A stretch of 64,000 nt of DNA from Ferribacterium limneticum (GTDB lineage Bacteria > Pseudomonadota > Gammaproteobacteria > Burkholderiales > Rhodocyclaceae): positions 3,270,501 through 3,334,500 of the forward strand of contig NZ_CP075189.1 of the NCBI RefSeq assembly GCF_020510565.1, given 5' to 3'. This document shows positions 24,384-30,751 of this stretch, piece after piece. The notes beneath the pieces were generated by a model. It was not told the DNA's origin and did not search any database. It was given only the letters and a program-made list of their open reading frames with translations. The stretch's first letter is position 1. Every line of letters begins with the position of its first letter. Both the position numbers and the translations under genes were made by a program.

Positions 24384-24418
24384 CCCTCCCCTTCAAGGGG
24401 AGGGATGGGGTGGGGATG
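24384..24418. repeat. Left inverted palindrome flanking the DUF559 gene
   Basis: A 21-bp palindrome with CCCTCCCC/GGGGAGGG arms (24384-24404) followed by ATGGGGTGGGGAT. The right flank (24826-24864) carries the same two blocks in inverted order. The 3' end of the DUF559 reading frame runs into this element. Confidence 0.7.
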
Positions 24419-24827
24419 GTGTAATCAGCGAACCAGCCTCCCCAAACTCTCTGTGCAACGCCGTCCAAATGGCCTCAACCACGACCTCAGTCTCCTGTAA
24501 CACCTGGTTGTTCCAGAACCGCACGACACGAAAACCGGCCTCATGCAGTCGTCGATCACGCACCTGATCTTGCTCGCAATCTTGATGTTGGCCTCCGTCC
24601 ACTTCCACAATCAGCCGCTTTTCCAGGCACACAAAGTCGAGTACATAATCCAGAAATGGATGCTGACGGCGGAATTTGAAGCCTGCGATCTTTCGACCGC
24701 GCAGATGTCTCCATAAGCAATTTTCAGCGTCGGTCATGTGGGTACGCAGTTCTTTCTGGAGCGAATTGTCGATGATCCAACGGTTCGTCTGGCCTTTCAC
24801 GCGTTGATGTCCTTCCTGTTTTGGCAC
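24393..24827 (-). CDS. DUF559 endonuclease-like protein
   Basis: 144 residues. The core TDAENCLWRHLRGRKIAGFK, YVLDFVCLEKRLIVEVDGGQ and GFRVVRFWNNQVL is the restriction-endonuclease-like (Vsr-related) fold of DUF559, with active-site candidates Asp, Glu and Gln in DFVC and EVDGGQH. The GTG start is uncertain. The last residues (TPSPPHPSP) are encoded by the flanking palindrome. Genes of this family often sit between such repeats in proteobacteria. Function unknown, possibly repair or mobility of the repeat. Confidence 0.8.
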   Translation of the reverse strand: MPKQEGHQRVKGQTNRWIIDNSLQKELRTHMTDAENCLWRHLRGRKIAGFKFRRQHPFLDYVLDFVCLEKRLIVEVDGGQHQDCEQDQVRDRRLHEAGFRVVRFWNNQVLQETEVVVEAIWTALHREFGEAGSLITPSPPHPSP

Positions 24828-24864
24828 CCCATCCCCTCCCCGGCCCTCCCCTTGAAGGGGAGGG
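24826..24864. repeat. Right inverted palindrome flanking the DUF559 gene
   Basis: CACCCCATCCCC followed, after a 9-bp extra block, by the CCCTCCCC/GGGGAGGG palindrome (24844-24864). It is the inverted counterpart of the left element. Confidence 0.7.
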
Positions 24865-24881
24865 GGGTACGTTCAGGTTCG

Positions 24882-26195
24882 CTATTTCCCCTTCGCCTTC
24901 CGATCCAGGTCCCGCAAGTGCGCCAGCTTCTGGCCGATCTGGCCTTCCAGCCCGCGCGGCGTCGGCTCGTACCAGCCCGGTTCTGGCATGCCGTCCGGCA
25001 GGTAGGTTTCGCCGGCGGCGTAGGCTTCCGGCTCGTCGTGGGCGTAGCGGTAGGCGTGGCCGTGGCCGAGGTCTTTCATGAGCTTGGTCGGCGCGTTGCG
25101 CAGGTGGTTGGGCACCGGGCGCGAGCCGTCCTGCTTCACGTAGGCGCGAGCGGCGTTGTAGGCCATGTAGCCGGCGTTGGATTTGGCGGCGACGGCCAGA
25201 TAAATGACTGCCTGGGCGAGCGCCAGTTCGCCCTCGGGCGAGCCGAGGCGCTCGTAGGTTTCGGCTGCGTCGTTGGCGATCTGCATGGCGCGCGGGTCGG
25301 CCAGGCCGATGTCTTCCCAGGCCATGCGGACGATGCGCCGGGCGAGGTAGCGGGCGTCGGCACCGCCGTCGAGCATGCGGGTCAGCCAGTAGAGCGCGCC
25401 GTCCGGGTTCGAGCCGCGTACCGATTTGTGCAGGGCCGAGATCTGGTCGTAGAACGCATCGCCGCCCTTGTCGAAACGGCGCAGGCTTTGCGCCATCGTT
25501 TTTTCGATAAATTCGCCGTCGACCGTGGGAATGCCCGCCGTTCGGGCTGCAGTGCGCACCTGTTCGAGCAGATTGAGCAAACGCCGCGCATCGCCGTCGG
25601 CCAGGCCAATCAGGCGCTCGCGGGCAGCAGCTTCGAAGCTCAGATCGGCCAGCGCCTGAGCGCAGGCACGGTCGAAAAGCTGGCCCATTTCGGCTTCGTC
25701 GAGCGACTTGAGGACATAGACCGAAGCCCGCGACAGCAAGGCCGAGTTCAGTTCGAACGAGGGGTTCTCGGTGGTGGCGCCGATGAAGGTGAGAAGGCCA
25801 GATTCGACAAAAGGCAGGAAGCCATCCTGCTGCGCCTTGTTGAAACGGTGTATTTCATCGACAAACAAGATGGTGCGCCGCCCCTGCGTGCGCCACATTT
25901 CGGCCTGCGCCACCGCCTCGCGCACCTCCTTGATGCCGGAAAAGACGGCCGACAGCGCAATGAACTCGCATTGAAACTGCGTTGCCATCATCCGCGCCAG
26001 CGTCGTCTTGCCCACCCCCGGCGGCCCCCAGAGGATCATCGAATGCGGCTGGCCGGATTCGAAAGCCAGACGCAGCGGCTTGCCGGCGCCTAGCAAGTGC
26101 TGCTGGCCGATCACGTCATCCGGCGTTTGCGGGCGCAGTTGCTCGGCCAGCGGAGCGCCGGCATCCGGGCCGGCTTTGGCAAACAGATCGCTCAT
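24882..26195 (-). CDS. rarA: Replication-associated recombination protein A (AAA+ ATPase)
   Basis: 437-residue RarA/MgsA. Walker [17 protein letters not shown] and Walker [17 protein letters not shown] lie in the AAA+ domain, and [12 protein letters not shown] contains the sensor region. The C-terminal tetramerisation domain contains [20 protein letters not shown]. The start [13 protein letters not shown] fits the family. It acts at stalled replication forks. In relatives it commonly lies next to lolA, which here is 24 kb away. Confidence 0.95.
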   Translation of the reverse strand: MSDLFAKAGPDAGAPLAEQLRPQTPDDVIGQQHLLGAGKPLRLAFESGQPHSMILWGPPGVGKTTLARMMATQFQCEFIALSAVFSGIKEVREAVAQAEMWRTQGRRTILFVDEIHRFNKAQQDGFLPFVESGLLTFIGATTENPSFELNSALLSRASVYVLKSLDEAEMGQLFDRACAQALADLSFEAAARERLIGLADGDARRLLNLLEQVRTAARTAGIPTVDGEFIEKTMAQSLRRFDKGGDAFYDQISALHKSVRGSNPDGALYWLTRMLDGGADARYLARRIVRMAWEDIGLADPRAMQIANDAAETYERLGSPEGELALAQAVIYLAVAAKSNAGYMAYNAARAYVKQDGSRPVPNHLRNAPTKLMKDLGHGHAYRYAHDEPEAYAAGETYLPDGMPEPGWYEPTPRGLEGQIGQKLAHLRDLDRKAKGK

Positions 26196-26200
26196 CGCCC

Positions 26201-26530
26201 TTATCCCCAAACCCGCGAAAACACTTCGTCGAGTGCCGCGACAACGCAGTCACCCTCTTCCGCCAGCGAGCCAACCTTCGGCCCAAGTGCTTCGAGCGAT
26301 ACCGAAACGATATCGAGCGGATTGAGCACAACCCGCCGCCCCTCGACCGTGAAGGACGGATTGACCGGCGAGGCCGGCAAATCGACCTCGCGCGCCAGCA
26401 GATCACCGGCCACCAGCGGCACGACCACCCGCCGCCGCCGCGCATCGAACGCCGCCGACTGCACGACCACAACGTAAGGCACCTGCGCCGCCTGCCGCCC
26501 GATATTGCGATGCACGTCGAACTGGCTCAT
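26201..26530 (-). CDS. ccdB: CcdB-family toxin
   Basis: 109 residues: [20 protein letters not shown] and the C-terminal [19 protein letters not shown] follow the CcdB pattern. CcdB poisons DNA gyrase by trapping it on DNA. The last three residues seen in F-plasmid CcdB, which contact gyrase, have a counterpart ending in Trp-Gly here. It overlaps ccdA by 4 bp, the normal order antitoxin then toxin. Confidence 0.88.
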   Translation of the reverse strand: MSQFDVHRNIGRQAAQVPYVVVVQSAAFDARRRRVVVPLVAGDLLAREVDLPASPVNPSFTVEGRRVVLNPLDIVSVSLEALGPKVGSLAEEGDCVVAALDEVFSRVWG

Positions 26531-26778
26531 AGCGTCGAATGCTCGTCGGCAAACGAACCGTGCGCCTCTTCAAAGCGGTTCCAGGCCCCGGCAACCTCGG
26601 CGTAATGCTGCTGCTGATCCTGGCGCAGTTGCCGCTCACGCGCCACGAACTCGGCCAGCAAGCCATCCACGGTCAACGACAAATTTCGGGTAAAAACCCG
26701 CGCCTGCTGGACGGTAGCTTCATTGAGCAGCAAATTCACCGGGCGCTTGGCCGGCTGGGTTTGGGTGACGGGTTTCAT
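26527..26778 (-). CDS. ccdA: CcdA-family antitoxin
   Basis: 83 residues. The start MKPVTQTQPAKRPVNL is preferred over an upstream in-frame ATG. The N-terminus is a ribbon-helix-helix DNA-binding domain (VNLLLNEATVQQARVFTRNL) and the C-terminal part (RQLRQDQQQHYAEVAGAWNRF) the toxin-binding tail ending in EEHGSFADE-like acidic residues. It represses its own promoter with CcdB; a palindrome lies just upstream. Confidence 0.88.
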   Translation of the reverse strand: MKPVTQTQPAKRPVNLLLNEATVQQARVFTRNLSLTVDGLLAEFVARERQLRQDQQQHYAEVAGAWNRFEEAHGSFADEHSTL

Positions 26779-26791
26779 GGCAAGGCCTCCT

Positions 26792-26810
26792 CTGCGCATG
26801 GTATGCGCAG
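26792..26810. promoter_or_regulatory. Candidate CcdA/CcdB operator
   Basis: CTGCGCAT-GGT-ATGCGCAG, a perfect 8-bp inverted repeat with a 3-bp spacer, 13 bp before the ccdA start. It lies at the junction between ccdAB and the truncated integrase. Confidence 0.65.
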
Positions 26811-26827
26811 CATTTCAAAAAAGCCAG

Positions 26828-27076
26828 TCAGCGCACCGCATCGACCGGCGAAACGACACCGCACTCGATAGCCAAATACGAAAGGAACTTTGTCATCTGG
26901 CATGCCCTCATGTCCCGCGGATGGCGCAATCTGTGAAAGCGGATGTAAGCCTTCACCCAATGGACATAAGCCGTCTCGGTACGTATGCTGCAATGCCGGA
27001 TGCGTATCGCATCGACAACTTGCGCCAGCAGCTTTGGGGCGCGCTCGGAGGAAGAAATGGAAGTATCCGGTTTCAT
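26828..27076 (-). pseudogene. intI: Truncated integron integrase (N-terminal relic)
   Basis: About 82 residues from the ATG at 27076. The sequence SIRTETAYVHWVKAYIRFH followed by RLRHPRDM and a FLSYLAIE-type helix is the N-terminal core-binding domain of integron integrases (compare [20 protein letters not shown] of class 1). Similarity stops after the FLSYLA helix, where the frame ends in PVDAVR and TGA. The whole catalytic domain with the Arg-His-Arg-Tyr residues is missing, and the ccdAB operon takes its place 18 bp beyond. It is oriented away from the cassettes, as in real integrons. Confidence 0.88.
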
Positions 27077-27088
27077 GGCGACAAACAA

Positions 27089-27104
27089 CTGTATGGATAA
27101 ACAG
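27089..27104. promoter_or_regulatory. LexA (SOS) box of the integrase gene
   Basis: CTGTATGGATAAACAG fits CTGT-N8-ACAG, the LexA consensus, 12 bp upstream of the intI start. Most integron integrases are SOS-controlled through such a box, so this one survived the loss of the gene body. Confidence 0.75.
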
Positions 27105-27184
27105 TTATATGCCAAAAACCATTGCCAAGCAAGGGGAAATTGCTGTCCTGTCCGCCAGCTTATTGGACAGGTTTCCGGATTAGG

Positions 27185-27215
27185 CGACAGTTTTGTCGTC
27201 TACTACTAGTTATGC
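27185..27215 (+). other. attI-like recombination junction
   Basis: Between the intI start and the first cassette, TACTACTAGTTATGC ends with a GTTRRRY-like core (GTTATGC, 27209-27215; VCR-type sites have the same variant). A small inverted repeat CGACA/TGTCG lies at 27185-27198. The cassette insertion point would be between G and T of this core. Confidence 0.6.
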
Positions 27216-27232
27216 CTTAGGAATTTGACCTG

Positions 27233-27649
27233 ATGCCCAAGAAAATGCCGATCACCCAAACCGAGCTAGATATGGTCGCTCGCCTTAACTCCGAGCGCTT
27301 TTCCGCTGACGATCTGCTGGAGATTTCCGATGCTGTCCACGACATTCCGGAAGATCGCCGAGATTGGGAAGGAAGAATGTTTTTTCTTGCCAAACGCTTC
27401 CCCAGGCAGCACTACCGTGCAATGGCAGCGGACTACCGGCTTACAGCAATGTCCGCACTCATCGCCAAGAACACATTGCCTCTCGGAGTGTTGCCGCAAG
27501 CTCCCGATGGCTCGCACATGGTCGGCGAATCCGTCTTTGAGGCTGCCGCAATGGAACCGCTTCTCCTGCGGGGGAATGAACCATTCTTTGAGCCAGAATC
27601 TTTTCGCCGACGCGTTCTTGAACTTACCGAAACTGATGGCAAGGCATAA
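27233..27649 (+). CDS. Integron cassette 1: hypothetical protein
   Basis: 138 residues starting MPKKMPITQTELDMVARLNS. No transmembrane segment, signal or familiar motif; predicted mixed alpha/beta with an acidic N-terminal half (ISDAVHDIPEDRRDWEG). I do not recognise a family. Cassette genes are typically unknown and monocistronic, and this one is in the standard orientation away from intI with its stop inside attC1. Its A+T content is higher than that of neighbouring genes, as for the other cassettes. Confidence 0.75.
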   Translation: MPKKMPITQTELDMVARLNSERFSADDLLEISDAVHDIPEDRRDWEGRMFFLAKRFPRQHYRAMAADYRLTAMSALIAKNTLPLGVLPQAPDGSHMVGESVFEAAAMEPLLLRGNEPFFEPESFRRRVLELTETDGKA

Positions 27650-27712
27650 CACTGCGGTCCACCGGACGCTGCGCGATAAAGCCGCGCAGCGCCGGTTAGC
27701 TCCACGTTAGGG
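27644..27712 (+). other. attC site 1
   Basis: From GCATAAC to GTTAGGG. Inner inverted arms CGCTGCGCG and CGCGCAGCG surround ATAAAGC. The stop codon of cassette 1 lies at its left end. The inner 33 bp are almost identical to those of attC3. Confidence 0.8.
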
Positions 27713-27719
27713 CCTCGCG

Positions 27720-28076
27720 ATGCTGAGCGTCTTGCATGATTTGTGGCTAGAGTCTCCACCAATCCATGCTCCAGGTTTTATTGCTGCCTTAATCGTTGCA
27801 GGTTTGGGGGGCTACCTGAGTTTCATCAAGCTGAGAGCTAAAACGTGGAGCGTATTTTCCGTGTCAATTACTGTGGCGCTGTGCTGTTTTGTCAGCTTGT
27901 TAATTTTCGCCATCATTGGCATCTTGGTTGTGAACACAGGCACCTTTGGCATGGCGCGCGGTTGGGCATCCTTTGCTGATGCCTATGTTTGGGGTGTTTT
28001 TTCTTTACCATTCTTGGCGTTCATCCTGTCCTTGGCTGGTTTCGCCCTAACAAATCATTCAAGCGGGACGCGCTAA
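27720..28076 (+). CDS. Integron cassette 2: small membrane protein
   Basis: 118 residues with three hydrophobic segments: FIAALIVAGLGGYLSFI (about 20-37), VSITVALCCFVSLLIFAIIG (about 47-70) and FSLPFLAFILSLAGFAL (about 94-112). No family recognised. The first codons begin 8 bp after the attC1 core, and its stop lies inside attC2. Such small membrane cassette proteins are common and of unknown function. Confidence 0.75.
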   Translation: MLSVLHDLWLESPPIHAPGFIAALIVAGLGGYLSFIKLRAKTWSVFSVSITVALCCFVSLLIFAIIGILVVNTGTFGMARGWASFADAYVWGVFSLPFLAFILSLAGFALTNHSSGTR

Positions 28077-28104
28077 AGCGCGCCCCTAAATTCAAACGTT
28101 AGAC
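28044..28104 (+). other. attC site 2
   Basis: A 61-bp site from GCCCTAAC to a perfect GTTAGAC core. ATTCAAGCGGG and CCTAAATTCAA-type L boxes flank the inner stem CGCGC/GCGCG around TAAA. This is a classic short attC layout. Confidence 0.85.
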
Positions 28105-28119
28105 GGCTGGAGGAAATAC

Positions 28120-28467
28120 GTGCCTTTCGCATCGCATGAGGCCTACTTCGCAGGTGTTGCCCCCGAGGCTCGCCAGTTGCTCGTCTCTATCCAAACAACC
28201 GTGGCGTCTCTGCTGCCCGAAGCCGCGCGGTGCATTAGCTACAACATGCCCGCATTCAGAGCCAAGCGGGTCTTCTTCTACTTTGCAGCCTTCAAGAAGC
28301 ACATCGGCGTCTATCCACCCATCACCAAAGACGCCGCACTCATTCGTGAGCTCGCCCCGTACCGCGGCGAGAAGGGCAATCTATCGTTTCCGCTCAGCAA
28401 ACCGCTGCCAATCGAACTCATTGGCCGCGTGGCGCTGGCTCTTCACCGCGAGTATTGCTCAAAGTGA
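28120..28467 (+). CDS. Integron cassette 3: DUF1801-family protein
   Basis: 115 residues from a GTG with AGGA upstream. The stretch EAARCISYNMPAFRAKRVFF, then HIGVYPP and KGNLSFPLSKPLP, is the YdhG/DUF1801 fold (related to Bacillus FraH-type iron chaperones). Function unsettled. Lies between attC2 and attC3, so it is a cassette gene. Confidence 0.85.
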   Translation: MPFASHEAYFAGVAPEARQLLVSIQTTVASLLPEAARCISYNMPAFRAKRVFFYFAAFKKHIGVYPPITKDAALIRELAPYRGEKGNLSFPLSKPLPIELIGRVALALHREYCSK

Positions 28468-28486
28468 GGTCTATGCGTCACGCGCC

Positions 28487-28568
28487 GTCTAACCCTTCGG
28501 TCGACCCCGTTCGCTCTCTGGACGCTGCGCGATAAAGCCGCGCAGCGCCGGTCACCTCTACGTTAGTC
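28487..28568 (+). other. attC site 3
   Basis: 82 bp from a perfect RYYYAAC core (GTCTAAC) to GTTAGTC. The inner stem GACGCTGCGCG/CGCGCAGCG is nearly identical to attC1. Confidence 0.82.
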
Positions 28569-28606
28569 CCTGACAAAATCCACTCTCCTTCAGGAAGCTT
28601 TTCACA

Positions 28607-29353
28607 ATGGACATCCCCCGAATATTCAACATCACTGAAAGCGCTCACCGCATCCATAACCCGTTCACACCCGACAAGTTCGCCACGCTCGGCGCGGCGT
28701 TGCGTCTGGAGCCTGGGGCACGGGTGCTCGACCTCGGAAGCGGTTCGGGGGAGATGCTGTGCACCTGGGCGCGCGATCATGGGGTCTCCGGCACTGGCAT
28801 CGACATGAGCCAGTTGTTTTCCGAGCAAGCGAAACTTCGTGCGGAAGAACTCGGCGTTACACATCAAGTCAAGTTCATTCATGCCGATGCGGCGGGTTAT
28901 GTCTCTGACGAGAAGGTCGACGTGGCTGCCTGCATTGGCGCTACCTGGATCGCTGGAGGTGTGGCTGGCACTATTGAACTACTGGCGCGAAGCCTGCGTA
29001 GCGGAGGGATCATCCTCATTGGCGAGCCGTACTGGCGGCAATTGCCACCTTCTGAGGATATTGCCAAGGGGTGTCTTGCCAACTCAATTTCTGATTTCCT
29101 CGTGCTTCCTGACCTTATCTCGTCTTTTGGCCCGCTCGGCTACGACGTGGTTGAAATGGTTCTGGCTAACCAGGACGGTTGGGACAGATACGAAGCAGCC
29201 AAATGGCTCACCATGCGCCGGTGGCTTGATGCCAATCCCGACGACGAGTTGGCCAACGAGGTTCGCGCCCAGCTGACCTCGGAACCCAAGCGCCACGCGG
29301 CTTACACGCGTGAATACTTGGGCTGGGGTGTGTTTGCGCTGATGCCGCGGTGA
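28607..29353 (+). CDS. SAM-dependent methyltransferase, probable last cassette
   Basis: 248 residues. The class I methyltransferase signature is present: motif I VLDLGSGSGEMLCTW (about 43-57), an acidic loop GIDMS after beta-2, and motif IV-like KVDVAACIGATWIAGG. Related proteins appear as cassette genes or genome-wide UbiE-type methyltransferases of unknown substrate. It follows attC3, but no attC was found after its stop (29354-29456), so it may be a cassette with a lost site or the chromosomal boundary. Confidence 0.82.
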   Translation: MDIPRIFNITESAHRIHNPFTPDKFATLGAALRLEPGARVLDLGSGSGEMLCTWARDHGVSGTGIDMSQLFSEQAKLRAEELGVTHQVKFIHADAAGYVSDEKVDVAACIGATWIAGGVAGTIELLARSLRSGGIILIGEPYWRQLPPSEDIAKGCLANSISDFLVLPDLISSFGPLGYDVVEMVLANQDGWDRYEAAKWLTMRRWLDANPDDELANEVRAQLTSEPKRHAAYTREYLGWGVFALMPR

Positions 29354-29456
29354 GTCGTGGTGTCTAAAAACAACGGGTGGCAGACCACCGTTCATACCCT
29401 CCAGCCGACCGTCAGCCAGCTACGCTGCCTGGGCGTGCGCGAATAGCTGGCTGCCG

Positions 29457-29888
29457 ATGAATTCCATCGCCGTTTACGCGCTGTATCTTGCGTCCGCCCT
29501 GACCTTCGTCGCGGCCTTGCTGCATTACGCCTGCATCGCGTGGGGGGCGCCCGGTTTCCGCTTTCTTGGCGCGGGCGAGCCGATGGCGCAAATGGCCGAG
29601 CGCGGGCACTGGTATCCCACTTTTATTTCGATCGTGATCGGCACGGTACTCGTGGTTTGGGCTGCATACGCCTTGTCGGCGGCGGGCGCGATCGCTCCGT
29701 TGCCGCTGCAAAGGCCGATACTTCCGGCCATCGCTGCCGTTTTCCTGCTGCGCGGAATCGCATTTCCGTGGCTGAAGCCGATCTTTCCGGACAACAGCCC
29801 GTTGTTCTGGCTGACCACCTCCGGTATTTGCCTGCTCATCGGCAGCCTGTACGCGCTCGGCACCTACGCAGTCTGGGAGCGGCTGTGA
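29457..29888 (+). CDS. Small integral membrane protein
   Basis: 143 residues with four hydrophobic segments (LYLASALTFVAALLHYACI, FISIVIGTVLVVWAAYAL, ILPAIAAVFLLRGIAF, TSGICLLIGSLYALGTYAV). No family recognised. Codirectional with the preceding cassettes but without attC; base composition is like the chromosomal background. Function unknown. Confidence 0.65.
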   Translation: MNSIAVYALYLASALTFVAALLHYACIAWGAPGFRFLGAGEPMAQMAERGHWYPTFISIVIGTVLVVWAAYALSAAGAIAPLPLQRPILPAIAAVFLLRGIAFPWLKPIFPDNSPLFWLTTSGICLLIGSLYALGTYAVWERL

Positions 29889-29955
29889 GGCCTGCGCCGA
29901 TGTGCAGAATCCGGAAATATCTTGCCGTCTGGCTGGCCAGGTTGCGGTTTTGACG

Positions 29956-29994
29956 TTGCCACGGTCAACCGGAAAAAATAGCCAATTTTGAAAT
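29956..29994 (-). repeat. Dispersed CGGTTGACCGT repeat, copy 5
   Basis: Minus-strand copy with an ATTTCAAAATTGGC arm, T-run, CCGGTTGACCGT and GGCAACG. It lies between two genes on the plus strand and closely resembles copy 1 in the arm. Confidence 0.85.
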
Positions 29995-30064
29995 CGGCTT
30001 TGGCGGCAACCTTCTGAATTAACCGCGGTCCATGCCAGATCATCAATAAAAAGGAGAAGGGACA

Positions 30065-30511
30065 ATGACTACAGGAACGGTCAAGCTTCACCGCGTTCTG
30101 CGGGCGGATCCGGAGCGCATTTATCGGGCTTTTCTCGATGCCGATGCCATGGCCAAATGGCTGCCGCCCTACGGTTTTACGTGCAAGGTGCACCATCTGG
30201 ACGCCTCTGTCGGCGGCTCTTTCCGGATGTCGTTCACCAACTTTACGACAGGCAACGGCCATTCGTTTGGCGGTGATTACCTTGAACTGCTGCCCAACGA
30301 GAAAATCCGCTACACCGACAAATTCGACGACCCGAACCTGCCCGGCGAAATGCAGACGACGGTCAGCCTGAAAGCCGTCTCCTGCGGCACCGAGTTGAGC
30401 ATCGTGCAGGAAGGCATCCCGGCGGTCATCCCGACCGAGATGTGCTACCTCGGCTGGCAGGAATCGCTCGAACAGCTGGCCAGGCTGGTCGAGCCGAACA
30501 TTCCGGACTGA
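30065..30511 (+). CDS. SRPBCC/AHSA1-family protein
   Basis: 148 residues. The pattern KLHRVLRADPERIYRAFLDA, AMAKWLPPYGFTC and LGWQESLEQLARLVEPNIPD is the activator of Hsp90 ATPase-like START fold common in bacteria (polyketide cyclase/AHSA1). Function in bacteria is mostly unknown. It follows a GGAGAAGGG ribosome-binding site. Confidence 0.85.
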   Translation: MTTGTVKLHRVLRADPERIYRAFLDADAMAKWLPPYGFTCKVHHLDASVGGSFRMSFTNFTTGNGHSFGGDYLELLPNEKIRYTDKFDDPNLPGEMQTTVSLKAVSCGTELSIVQEGIPAVIPTEMCYLGWQESLEQLARLVEPNIPD

Positions 30512-30748
30512 CTAGCCTGCTTTCAGCCAGCCGAGCAGTTCATCCTTGCTCGGCATGCGGCCGGAGACCTTGACCACTTCATCGACGACGAGTGCCGGCG
30601 TGGTCATGATCGGATAGGCCATGATCTTGTCCATCTCGGTTACGTGTTCGAAGCTCGCCTCAACGCCAAGTTCGGCCACCGCTTCGCGGGTCAGTTGTTC
30701 GAGGCGGTTGCACTTGGCGCAACCGCTGCCGAGAATCTTGATCAGCAT
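30512..30748 (-). CDS. Thioredoxin-like (redox-active disulfide) protein of the arsenic operon
   Basis: 78 residues beginning MLIKILGSGCAKCNRLEQL with a CAKC active site and the cis-Pro context IMTTPALVVDE, i.e. a minimal thioredoxin/glutaredoxin of the thioredoxin_3 type. Last gene of the arsR-arsC-acr3-permease unit. Such proteins commonly accompany DUF318 permeases and may deliver electrons or metal-thiol relay; this is inference. Confidence 0.88.
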   Translation of the reverse strand: MLIKILGSGCAKCNRLEQLTREAVAELGVEASFEHVTEMDKIMAYPIMTTPALVVDEVVKVSGRMPSKDELLGWLKAG

Positions 30749-30751
30749 GAT

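Noticed and set aside
27147..27171. CCTGTCC/GGACAGG inverted repeat upstream of cassette 1
   Set aside because: Contains CTGT and ACAG but with the wrong spacing for LexA; it may be part of the attI region, not claimed separately.
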